Shown here: piece by piece, positions 19,714 to 27,619 of the stretch
Numbering within the stretch: the stretch's first letter is position 1
Layout: each line of letters opens with the position of its first letter
Assembly: GCF_034274695.1 (NCBI RefSeq)
Contig: NZ_CP128362.1
Coordinates: 5,706,501-5,770,500, forward strand
Source of the DNA: Chitinophaga sp. LS1
Lineage (GTDB): Bacteria > Bacteroidota > Bacteroidia > Chitinophagales > Chitinophagaceae
Length of the DNA: 64,000 nucleotides
Direction of reading: 5' to 3'
The notes under the pieces: model-generated
Seen by the model: the letters and a program-made list of their open reading frames with translations, nothing else
Told to the model about the DNA's origin: nothing
Databases searched by the model: none
Position numbers and translations under genes: made by a program

Positions 19714-21108
19714 TCACTTAACCGGCCGTTTCACAAAATTTGGTAGCTTCAAAGCAATAGGTACGGTCATCACTACCAATACAGCTGCTATAAAGAACGT
19801 ATCCTGTATGCCGTAATGATGCGCCACAACTTCCGTATATCCTTTCCCATCAGTATAATATCGCATAATGTATTGCTGAAGCAACCCACTAAATGCAATA
19901 CCGATAGTACCACTTAATTGTTGTAATAATGAAAACATAGATGATGCCTGCGTGACTTCTTCCGGAAGAACTGCACTCATAGCAGCGGAGGTAATAGTCG
20001 ACACCAACAAACCAATACCAAGCCCTCTCACGACCATGGCAGCAATGATAGGAAATAAAGCAGGTGTATTTAATTGTGAAAGCTGTATCATAGATATAGC
20101 AACTAATATAAGCCCCGCTATGATCAATCTTCGTGGTCCAATTTTATCAGACAGCGATCCGGCAGTAGGTGTGACCAGCGCCATCACTGCTGAGAAAGGT
20201 AAAATTAATAACCCTGATGCAATTTCAGTAAACCCAATTTGCCCCTGTAATAAGAAGGGCAGAAGAAACAAACCACCAAAGATAGCAACCGATCGCACAC
20301 AGGTGATTAAGATACAATAAGTATAGATCCTGTGCCTGAAAATATGCAGGTTAAATAGCGCCTGCGGATTCGGTAAACTGCGCCGGATAAATACAACAAT
20401 TGCGATAATACTGACAATAAAAGGTATCCATACCCCCAGCGATGTAAGCCCTTTAGCTGGCAATACAGCGATAGCATACTGGAACAACACAATAAAGACA
20501 GTAAAAAGTCCGAATCCACTGGCGTCAAACCGAGCAGGCTGGCGAACATTTGTCTTTAAGAACCGTAAACTATATGCTGCGATACCGATGGTCAGAATAC
20601 CAATCGGCAAGTTGATATAAAATATCGAAGGCCAGCCATAAAGGTTGGTCAGCGTACCTCCTAAAGTCGGTCCTATGGCCGGTCCGGCAATACTACCCAG
20701 CGACCACCACCCCATGACTTTACCTCTTTCTTCTGCTGGAAAGACCAACGTCAATATCGCCATGGCAGTAGGCGTAATTGCACCGCCGCCGAAGGACTGT
20801 ATAGCCCTGGCCGCAATTAGTTCCGGCAGACTATTGGAGATCGCACATAATAAGGAGCCGAAGGTAAAGATCGACAAACTGATCAGGTACAATGCATAAA
20901 AACCGATCTGTTCTTTGAGCCAGGTGGTGAGGGGCATAAACACACAGAAACCTAGCATGTAGGCTACGATCACCCATTCTATTGCATCCAGCCCAACCCC
21001 AAATTGAGTGCTCATTGTGGGGAGGGAAACATTCACGATACTACTGTCTATTCCCGCCATAAAGGTCCCCAGGATGAGGGGGAACAGGATTCCAAAACGT
21101 TGCTTCAT
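19714..21108 (-). CDS. DHA2-type (EmrB/QacA) MFS drug exporter
   Basis: A 464-residue membrane protein. The ATG at 21108 is preferred over an upstream TTG. The first helix carries GTFMAGIDSSIVNVSLP, the motif typical of the 14-helix DHA2 family, and motif C-like glycines occur in AGPAIGPTLGG. Hydrophobic segments are spread along the whole length. It would expel drugs or toxic metabolites by proton antiport. It faces the DNA glycosylase gene divergently across about 70 bases, so the two share a promoter region. Substrate unknown. Confidence 0.92.
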   Translation of the reverse strand: MKQRFGILFPLILGTFMAGIDSSIVNVSLPTMSTQFGVGLDAIEWVIVAYMLGFCVFMPLTTWLKEQIGFYALYLISLSIFTFGSLLCAISNSLPELIAARAIQSFGGGAITPTAMAILTLVFPAEERGKVMGWWSLGSIAGPAIGPTLGGTLTNLYGWPSIFYINLPIGILTIGIAAYSLRFLKTNVRQPARFDASGFGLFTVFIVLFQYAIAVLPAKGLTSLGVWIPFIVSIIAIVVFIRRSLPNPQALFNLHIFRHRIYTYCILITCVRSVAIFGGLFLLPFLLQGQIGFTEIASGLLILPFSAVMALVTPTAGSLSDKIGPRRLIIAGLILVAISMIQLSQLNTPALFPIIAAMVVRGLGIGLLVSTITSAAMSAVLPEEVTQASSMFSLLQQLSGTIGIAFSGLLQQYIMRYYTDGKGYTEVVAHHYGIQDTFFIAAVLVVMTVPIALKLPNFVKRPVK

Positions 21109-21178
21109 GTACAACTAAATTATTAATTATTTTCTTTTTGCGAAATACCAACTTCCGCTTATTGCTTATTTTCGCATC

Positions 21179-21880
21179 ATGAAAAAGACCTTCGCCGATC
21201 ACGTCATCGATTTTAATACCCACCTACAATATACAGGTAAGCTACCCAAAGGCATCCGTATTATGAATCCATTTCGTGAACAGCCGCAGGTCATGGATAT
21301 CATGAAACAATTCTACCGCCGGTTTTATGGAGACCAACACCCGAGGCAGATTATCATGGGCATTAACCCAGGTCGCTTAGGTTCCGGATCCACAGGCATT
21401 CCATTTACAGATACCAAACGGTTGCAGTCTGTTTGCGGTATATCCATTTCCGGTATACAAACACACGAGCCATCATCAGTGTTCATTTATGATGTAATTG
21501 CTGCATATGGCGGGCCGGAGCAATTTTATCATGATTTCTATTTTGCCTCCGTATCCCCATTGGGATTTACGGCCGTAAAAGAGGATGGGACAGAAATTAA
21601 TTATAACTACTATGACAGTGCGGAGCTGACAAAGGCGGTGTATCCTTTTATGGTGGAGAATATAAAAAAGCAATTGGAGTTTGGGGTGGATAGAAATGTT
21701 TGTTATTGTTTAGGAACGGGAAAGAATAGCCAGTTTTTAATCAAATTAAATGAGAAAGAGGGGTTCTTTAAGAAAATAGTTCCTTTGGAGCATCCAAGGT
21801 TTGTAATGCAGTATAGGGCGAAAAAGAAACAGGAATTTATTGATAAGTATCTGGAACGCTTTGAAGAGAATGCTCATTAA
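21179..21880 (+). CDS. SMUG2-type uracil-DNA glycosylase family protein
   Basis: A 233-residue soluble protein with the uracil-DNA glycosylase fold motifs: motif 1 IIMGINPGRLGSGSTGIPFTD and motif 2 LEHPRFVMQYR. This combination fits the SMUG2 family found in Bacteroidota, which removes uracil or deaminated bases in base excision repair. The ATG lies directly downstream of the short divergent promoter region shared with the MFS gene. Catalytic residues are intact as far as I can see. Confidence 0.87.
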   Translation: MKKTFADHVIDFNTHLQYTGKLPKGIRIMNPFREQPQVMDIMKQFYRRFYGDQHPRQIIMGINPGRLGSGSTGIPFTDTKRLQSVCGISISGIQTHEPSSVFIYDVIAAYGGPEQFYHDFYFASVSPLGFTAVKEDGTEINYNYYDSAELTKAVYPFMVENIKKQLEFGVDRNVCYCLGTGKNSQFLIKLNEKEGFFKKIVPLEHPRFVMQYRAKKKQEFIDKYLERFEENAH

Positions 21881-21918
21881 CCTGTCATCAAGAGACTATA
21901 AAATATATTGTGTAAACT

Positions 21919-21957
21919 CCTTCCCCATTGTTTGAAACCCTGTCGGGATGGGGAAGG
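21919..21957. terminator. Possible terminator between converging genes
   Basis: CCTTCCCCAT at 21919 and ATGGGGAAGG at 21948 form a 10-base stem with a 19-base loop in the gap between the glycosylase gene and the converging RloB remnant. It has no T-run, so the call is weak. The rest of this gap shows nothing. Confidence 0.35.
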
Positions 21958-22054
21958 GGGAATGGCGCGGCAGCAGTGCCTTCCCCGGTTTTTGGGCCTA
22001 TTGAGATAATTCACAACCATAGGCCATTAACACAGGAAATTTTACTGTCTCAAA

Positions 22055-22315
22055 TCAAACCTGCCAATTATTACCTAAAAATTCTAATAACTGATTACCC
22101 AGAATGTAAACCTTTGTAACATTCAATTCTGGAAAATAATGCTCTTTATGTTTATCACAACGTTTTGCATTATTAATTTTGATTTCCACTCTTGGTGTTA
22201 ATCTATTAAAATAACTAAAATAATCATCTTCCCTCACCCCCTCTGCTACAATAATAAATTTGCGACAATCTCTATGTGGATTCCCTTTTTTATAACCTCT
22301 ATTCTTCCTCGGCAT
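22055..22315 (-). pseudogene. Truncated RloB/AbiLii-like gene
   Basis: An 86-residue frame starts PRKNRGYKKGNPHRDCRKF and continues FIIVAEGVREDDYFSYF, the N-terminal signature of RloB (AbiLii-like) proteins, normally about 200 residues. After about residue 50 the family pattern is lost and the frame stops, so this is a truncated or frameshifted remnant. It overlaps the end of the ATPase gene by 17 bases, the usual RloA-RloB order. The defence pair is therefore probably inactive unless the fragment still works. Confidence 0.7.
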
Positions 22316-23639
22316 ACTTATCCCAATTTAAATCTTTTAAATTAGCTAATAAAGGAATTGCGCCAAATCTGCCAGAAAGGTATCCTTTTCTGACATCTAA
22401 ATCAGGGCGCACATTGAAATCGCTTAAAGGGTAAAAATGGCTTTCTTCTTTTTGATTCTTCTCTGCAAACCAAATTTCATCCTGACGAAACAAATCGAGG
22501 TCGAGTAAATTTGATTCGTGAGTAGTGAAAATTATTTGGCCTTTTTTATTTGGAATTTGCTGAATTTTTGTGATGAAATCTTTCAATAAAGAAGGGTGGA
22601 TACTTTTATCAATTTCATCAATAAATATTGTAACTGATTCCGAAACTAATAAGAACAACAACGGTATAAAGTCAATTAACCTAAGTGTTCCGACTGATTC
22701 CTCAAACAGATCAAACTCCGTTTTTTCACCACTATCATTCACATGATATGAGATGAATTTTTTAACAATAGGATTGCCGTCTTCCATCAAAGCAATAGCA
22801 TTATCTGTTGAACTAACCGGTAAAGTATCTCCATTAAGAATGGCCCTTAAAACACGTTCTCTTTCCTGAATATTGCTTTCGCCAAAATATTGATGTAATG
22901 GAATTGATTCAACATTAATTTCTTTAATGCCTGTCTCAAAACTTGAAATGGTTTCATTCAAAAATACCTTAAATTGATTGTTGTCAAGGAACAGTTTTAT
23001 AAAGTGAAAATTTACCATTTGCGGAAAGATAATATACATATATTGCTCAAACCATTCAAACGCATCTGTTATCTCCTTAAACTTCTTATCTTTTGCTAAA
23101 TGAATAAAAAGGTTAGACGGTTTTAAAAGTTCTTCTTCATACAATTCAACTAAAAGCTTTTCTTTCGGAGACTTTGTATAGTTCTGAGACAATTTCAGTG
23201 TTTCCTTTCCTCTGGCATTTGATTTTCGTTCAAAAACAAGTTCATCATCTTTTTTACCATAATTTAACTTGTATAACCATTCTTCCTTTACAATTCCTTT
23301 GTGGATGGATAAACCATATGCGTATCCAATCTTGTTTTTAATAAATTCAATTTCAAGAGTAGAAGCTTTTCCTTCATTCTTTCCAAGTCTGAAATAACTT
23401 TTAGGATCGATGATATCTATGTGTCCTTCAAGCACAACATCACGAAGGGCCGTCAATGTCTTAAATAAATTACTTTTACCAGCGCCATTGGCACCATAAA
23501 TAACTGCACTTTTAAGAAGTTCAACTTTAGGGAATCTGAAAATATGGTCAGGGTGTCTTCTAATATCCCCAGGAAGCATATTAAATTCAGTTTCTTTATT
23601 AAAAGAGAGGAAGTTTTCAGCTGTAAATCTAATTAACAT
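22299..23639 (-). CDS. RloA/AbiLi-type AAA ATPase (phage-defence family)
   Basis: A 446-residue ABC-like AAA15/21 ATPase. It starts MLIRFTAENFLSFNKETEFNM, has Walker A VIYGANGAGKSNLFK, an ABC-signature-like SVGTLRLIDFIPL, Walker B VTIFIDEIDKSIHP and the switch motif IIFTTHESNLLD. This is the full length for RloA/AbiLi-type proteins, which pair with RloB/AbiLii in abortive infection against phages. Here the partner is truncated. A C-terminal fragment of a second copy lies at 37.7 kb. The AT-rich 303-base gap upstream would hold its promoter and that of the divergent acyltransferase gene; I could not pick clear elements there. Confidence 0.88.
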   Translation of the reverse strand: MLIRFTAENFLSFNKETEFNMLPGDIRRHPDHIFRFPKVELLKSAVIYGANGAGKSNLFKTLTALRDVVLEGHIDIIDPKSYFRLGKNEGKASTLEIEFIKNKIGYAYGLSIHKGIVKEEWLYKLNYGKKDDELVFERKSNARGKETLKLSQNYTKSPKEKLLVELYEEELLKPSNLFIHLAKDKKFKEITDAFEWFEQYMYIIFPQMVNFHFIKLFLDNNQFKVFLNETISSFETGIKEINVESIPLHQYFGESNIQERERVLRAILNGDTLPVSSTDNAIALMEDGNPIVKKFISYHVNDSGEKTEFDLFEESVGTLRLIDFIPLLFLLVSESVTIFIDEIDKSIHPSLLKDFITKIQQIPNKKGQIIFTTHESNLLDLDLFRQDEIWFAEKNQKEESHFYPLSDFNVRPDLDVRKGYLSGRFGAIPLLANLKDLNWDKYAEEE

Positions 23640-23942
23640 GGTTTATTTTTACGTAAGGTGTGTTGTAAATCTACACATTTTATTAAAAAAACAAAATAAT
23701 ATACAATTTACGACGATTTTTTCGTTATAACCTATATATTATTTGTCATTATTAATAAGATTTCCATCTGAGGAATATCAAAATGCTTATAAATAAAGTT
23801 GGGAATAGGGTTAGATAATATTATGATAACATCGCCTCAATTTATTGTAAAGTCTCTTTTTTGTCTGAATTCCAGATTTGCTTTTTCCCAATAAAACCTA
23901 TACCTTAAAGTATTATTGTTTGACCCAAAACCCGACCCCACT

Positions 23943-24908
23943 ATGCCTGACTTTGTATTCATGTTCGCCGGCCATGGTAGCCAATATTATAACATGGGCG
24001 CGATGTTATACCACAGCAACGTATTTTTTAGAAATACCATCCTCCATTTGGACAAGGAGGTCCGCAACCACACCGGTACTTCGGTAGTGGAATATCTTTA
24101 CGGCAGGCGTTTCAATCCAGAAGGGATTTTCGATGACATCCGGTATACCAACCCCGCTCTTTTCATGGTCCAATACGCGCTCGCCCGTTTATTGCAGGAA
24201 GAACTACTGGTGAAACCTGATTATGTACTGGGTAGCAGCGTAGGGGAGATGGTGGCCGCGGCTGTGAGCGGCATGGTCTCGCCAGCCGAAATGCTTACGG
24301 CTATGATCGACCAGGCGCGGATTATTGAGCGGTTGTGTAACAAAGGAGGAATGATATCCATTTTAGCAGATGCTGCTATTTACGAACAGGAACCGCTGTT
24401 ATATGAAAATACCACATTGGCCGCTGTAGACCACAAGGGACATTTTACGCTATCTGCTGATGACCGTACTTTGCTGGCAGTGCGCCTCTGGCTGGACAGC
24501 CACGAGTTATCTTACAGCCAGTTACCAGTGCGCTTTCCATTTCACAGTCCGCTGATGGAACCTGCCAGGGCACCGTTCATCCGCATTATGCAGCAATTGC
24601 GCTATGGCGCACCGGAAGCCACTTTTATTTCAGGTATTCAATCTGCTCCTGTTTACCAGGTAGATGCTGACTACTTCTGGGATGTGGTCCGCGAACCGAT
24701 TGCTTTTAGCACTGCTATTGAAAGACTGGAAAACGCCGGGCCTTGCTTTTATATTGATTGCAGTCCGTCAGGGAGTTGTAATAACCTGCTGACAAAGGCA
24801 CTGTCTCCTACATCTTCTTCTGTGAAACAGGTGATTATGAGTCCATTTGGGCAGGAGATTAAACATCTGCAGGCATTACTGCAAAAGAGGCAGGCTTATT
24901 CTTTATAA
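23943..24908 (+). CDS. Stand-alone acyltransferase (malonyl-CoA:ACP / PKS AT type)
   Basis: A 321-residue protein. ATG 23943 replaces an upstream TTG. It begins with FVFMFAGHGSQYYNMG, has the nucleophile elbow VLGSSVGEMVAA (GxSxG, where the usual GHSxG reads GSSVG), and the catalytic-His region RFPFHSPLMEPA. These are the AT motifs of FabD and polyketide synthase acyltransferases. No PKS, ACP or ketosynthase gene lies nearby, so it is either a trans-acting AT for a distant pathway or an editing hydrolase. Its last 68 bases are the first unit of a five-copy tandem repeat. Confidence 0.88.
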   Translation: MPDFVFMFAGHGSQYYNMGAMLYHSNVFFRNTILHLDKEVRNHTGTSVVEYLYGRRFNPEGIFDDIRYTNPALFMVQYALARLLQEELLVKPDYVLGSSVGEMVAAAVSGMVSPAEMLTAMIDQARIIERLCNKGGMISILADAAIYEQEPLLYENTTLAAVDHKGHFTLSADDRTLLAVRLWLDSHELSYSQLPVRFPFHSPLMEPARAPFIRIMQQLRYGAPEATFISGIQSAPVYQVDADYFWDVVREPIAFSTAIERLENAGPCFYIDCSPSGSCNNLLTKALSPTSSSVKQVIMSPFGQEIKHLQALLQKRQAYSL

Positions 24909-25179
24909 GTCCATCCGGGCAGGAGATTAAATAGCTGCTGGCGTTACTGCAAAAGAGGCAGGCTTATTCTTTATAAGTCCATTCGGGCAGGAGATTAAAT
25001 AGCAGCAGGCGTTACTGCAAAAGAGGCAGGCGTATTCTTTATGAGTCCATTTGGGCAAGAGATTAATAGCTGCAGGCATTACTGCAAAAGAGGCAGGCGT
25101 ATTCTTTATAAGTCCATTCGGGCAGGAGATTAAATAGCTGCAGGCATTACTGCAAAAGAGGCAGGCTTATTCTTTATGA
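24841..25179 (+). repeat. Five 68-base tandem repeats; first copy is the acyltransferase 3' end
   Basis: Units start with GTCCAT at 24841, 24909, 24977, 25045 and 25112 (periods 68, 68, 68, 67). The first unit encodes the C-terminus of the acyltransferase up to its stop; the others carry the same sequence, stop codon included, with few substitutions. Since 68 is not a multiple of three, the copies are non-coding. Confidence 0.9.
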
Positions 25180-25267
25180 ATGTATAAGCGATAGCATTTT
25201 CAAGATTATTCCAGTAATATTATTTTTCCAGCTTGTTCCTACAGAACAAAGCCTAAATGTCTTTGTG

Positions 25268-25395
25268 CTTACGCTAGCGCTTGTCCTCGTTTCGTTTCTA
25301 AGCTTGCGCTAGCGCTTGTCCTTCCGTTTGTCCTTGTTTCTACGCTTACGCCATCGCTTGTCCCAACACTTGTCCTTATGCTTGCGCTGGCGCCA
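25268..25395. repeat. Short degenerate repeats around the oxidoreductase 3' end
   Basis: Imperfect copies of CTTACGCTAGCGCTTGTCCT (25268, about 25303, 25343 and 25381) run into the last codons of the oxidoreductase gene on the - strand. They are partly palindromic (GCGCTAGCGC, TGGCGCCA). With the 68-base repeats they fill the 467-base gap between the two converging genes. Confidence 0.65.
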
Positions 25396-26038
25396 GCGCA
25401 ACAATATCTTTTACCTCAACCGTCTTCTTAAAGTAACCCTCATCTGTTACTTTAATCATCGCTTTGCCCATTTCCGCCAGTGTGCAAAACCCATTTTTAA
25501 ACAAAGCCCGCCCTATCGGATAAATCCAGTCAATATACTTATACCCTTTCAACACATGCCTCGCGCCCTTATCCGCCCGCAGAAAACCAGGCCGGAACGC
25601 AAACACTTGTCTGAAAGGAAGTTGCATAAGATCATTCTCCGTCTTCCCTTTTACCCTCGCCCACATAATCCGGCCTTTTTCTGAACTATCCGTACCACTT
25701 CCAGATACATAGCAAAAGGTCATACCAGGGTTCTGTCCACTCAACACCTCTGCCACATGCATCGTAAGCGTATAGGTCGCTCTGGCATAATCTGTTTCAT
25801 TTTTACCCACTGAAGTCACCCCCAGGCAAAAGAAACATGCATCATACCCTTTTAACTGATCAGCTACAGGCCGGATATCAAAAAAGTCAGCGTGGATGAC
25901 TTCCTTTAATTTGGGATGTGATTTGCCAAAAGGCTTCCTGGCAAAGGATACGACTTCCGTGACCAACGGATTGCGGAGGCATTCTTCCAATACACCTTCT
26001 CCTACCATGCCGGTCGTACCGGTAACTATTACTTTCAT
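25376..26038 (-). CDS. NAD(P)-binding Rossmann-fold oxidoreductase (atypical SDR)
   Basis: A 220-residue protein starting MKVIVTGTTGMVGEGVL, an atypical-SDR dinucleotide-binding motif (TGxxGxxG). CFFCLGVTSVGKNETDYAR and TFCYVSGSGTD follow the NmrA/HIM1-like pattern of NAD(P)H-binding proteins of this size; the substrate is unknown. The longest frame begins at 26161, but that extension reads through the upstream tandem repeat, which contains extra copies of the first seven codons. I therefore place the start at 26038. Confidence 0.85.
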   Translation of the reverse strand: MKVIVTGTTGMVGEGVLEECLRNPLVTEVVSFARKPFGKSHPKLKEVIHADFFDIRPVADQLKGYDACFFCLGVTSVGKNETDYARATYTLTMHVAEVLSGQNPGMTFCYVSGSGTDSSEKGRIMWARVKGKTENDLMQLPFRQVFAFRPGFLRADKGARHVLKGYKYIDWIYPIGRALFKNGFCTLAEMGKAMIKVTDEGYFKKTVEVKDIVALAPAQA

Positions 26039-26510
26039 AATTACAGTATTAATAACGTTTTCAAATGTACACAACTTCACCGGGACTTGCTCGCTATTAC
26101 CGGTAACTATTACTTTCATAATTACAGTATTAACAAGGTTATCAAATGTACACAACTTCACCGTGGACTTGTTCGCTATTACCGGTAACTATTACTTTCA
26201 TAATTACAGTATTAACAAGGTTATCAAATGTACACAACTTCACCGTGGACTTGTTCGCTATTACCGGTAACTATTAATTTCATAATTACAGCATTAACAA
26301 GGTTATCAAATGGTCAACTTCACCCGGGACTTGCTCGCTATTACCGGTAACTATTACTTTCATGATTACAGTATTAACAAGGTTTTCAAATGGTCACAAC
26401 TTCACCCGGGACTTGTTCGCTATTACCGGTAACTATTACTTTCATAACTAACGCATTAATAAGATTCCCAAATGTACAATACTTCACCGGGGACTTGTTC
26501 CCCCATACCT
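26018..26510. repeat. Six ~81-base tandem repeats containing the oxidoreductase start
   Basis: Units begin with ACCGGTAACTATTA at 26018, 26099, 26181, 26263, 26343 and 26425 (periods 80-82), with a degenerate seventh copy to about 26560. On the - strand each unit carries upstream sequence, an ATG and the codons for MKVIVTG. The innermost unit is the real gene start. These repeats occupy most of the 586-base gap before the next gene. Confidence 0.9.
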
Positions 26511-26624
26511 GCTTTTAGTAAGATCTCCAAATATACACTACTTCACCCTTGAATTTGTCCGCTTCACCGGAGAAAAAAAGCTCCTATTGGGTAAATTTCT
26601 GTCTATTTGCTATAAATCTAAAAC

Positions 26625-27002
26625 ATGAAAAACAAAGTAGGATTAATTACAATTTTTGTATTGTTTTTGGGAATGTGTCAGGGTGCATTTGCACAGGATG
26701 GAACTAAGAAGGAGCAGGCTGCGAAAGCAATCACTGATACCATGCAGGTACATCTTTCTCTGAATGATGATCAGTACAAAAAAGTGTATGATATCAATGC
26801 GCAGTTTCTGACCAAACTGGCAGGAATTAAGCAGGACAACGGTGGCAAACTGGCCAAATTACAGAAATTCAAGGCTGCAGATCAGGAAAGGGATGCCGCG
26901 CTGAAACCAGTATTGTCTGACGATCAGTTTAAGAAATTTCAGGAAAATAAGAAAGCGAGAAGAGAGGAAATGAGAGAGAATTATAAAAATAGTAAGAGCT
27001 AA
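26625..27002 (+). CDS. Small periplasmic protein, Spy/CpxP-like helical type
   Basis: A 125-residue protein with a Sec signal (MKNKVGLITIFVLFLG...AFAQ) and a helical, Lys/Gln/Asp-rich mature part with two half-repeats: LSLNDDQYKKVYDINAQF and VLSDDQFKKFQENKKAR. The 'L(T/S)xxQxxK' pattern resembles Bacteroidota Spy/CpxP-like or DUF4890-type periplasmic proteins. Function is not known; envelope stress is a guess from the resemblance. Confidence 0.8.
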   Translation: MKNKVGLITIFVLFLGMCQGAFAQDGTKKEQAAKAITDTMQVHLSLNDDQYKKVYDINAQFLTKLAGIKQDNGGKLAKLQKFKAADQERDAALKPVLSDDQFKKFQENKKARREEMRENYKNSKS

Positions 27003-27057
27003 CGATCAGCTCAGGCACTTTAGCCTTTAGTAAGAATAAAATAAAAACCTGATTTCC

Positions 27058-27357
27058 ATGAAAAAGATATTGATTTGTTCTGTTTTGGGTTTGTTTTGCG
27101 CCGCAGGCGCAACCGCGCAGGTAGTTGTTGTAAGACCAGTACATAGAGTAGTCGTAGCCGCTCCACCTGCAAGAGTCGTGGTAGTCGCAAGGCCAGTTCC
27201 TCCACCTCCACCCGCAAGAGTCGTGGTGGTCGCAAGACCAGTCCCTCCACCTCCACCTGCAAGATTCGTGGTGGTCGCAAGACCAGTCCCACCACCTCCA
27301 CCCAGCGTCGTAATCGTCAGACCAAGACCAATTGTTCGCGTATACGCAAGATTATAA
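27058..27357 (+). CDS. Secreted Val/Pro-rich repeat protein
   Basis: A 99-residue protein with a Sec signal (MKKILICSVLGLFCAAGATAQ). The mature part is almost wholly three to four copies of a 15-residue unit, roughly ARVVVVARPVPPPPP. It contains Arg but no acidic residue, so the mature protein is strongly basic. It could be a wall- or surface-associated polyproline rod; I know no family. It lies 55 bases behind the Spy-like gene and could be co-transcribed. The codons follow normal usage, supporting a real gene despite the low complexity. Confidence 0.65.
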   Translation: MKKILICSVLGLFCAAGATAQVVVVRPVHRVVVAAPPARVVVVARPVPPPPPARVVVVARPVPPPPPARFVVVARPVPPPPPSVVIVRPRPIVRVYARL

Positions 27358-27510
27358 AATCACTTCAGACAACTGCTGCTATTACATTAACTGGAATGGC
27401 AGTAATAGTAGTGGTTGTCTGTACCTTCTACACCACCATGAAGACCTTCTACACGACCATGGACAACCCGCTACAAGACAATGAACCCCTTTTAAACCAC
27501 CATGGCCATC

Positions 27511-27615
27511 CCTCTTCACCACAGCCACCCGCTCTACCACTTCCACCTCTTCACCACAGCCACCCACTCTACCACTTCCACCTCTTCACCACATCCACCC
27601 GCTACACCACATCCA
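27511..27615. repeat. Three 35-base tandem repeats beside the histidine kinase 3' end
   Basis: Units start with CCTCTTCACC at 27511, 27546 and 27581 (period 35) inside a C/A-rich stretch from 27400 to the kinase stop at 27620. The period is not a multiple of three. This and less regular CCACCATG-like repeats are all that the 262-base gap holds. Confidence 0.8.
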
Positions 27616-27619
27616 CCCA

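Noticed and set aside
24841..25179. Possible CRISPR array
   Set aside because: The units are contiguous tandem copies of a gene end without unique spacers and without cas genes nearby. The same applies to the 26018-26510 block.
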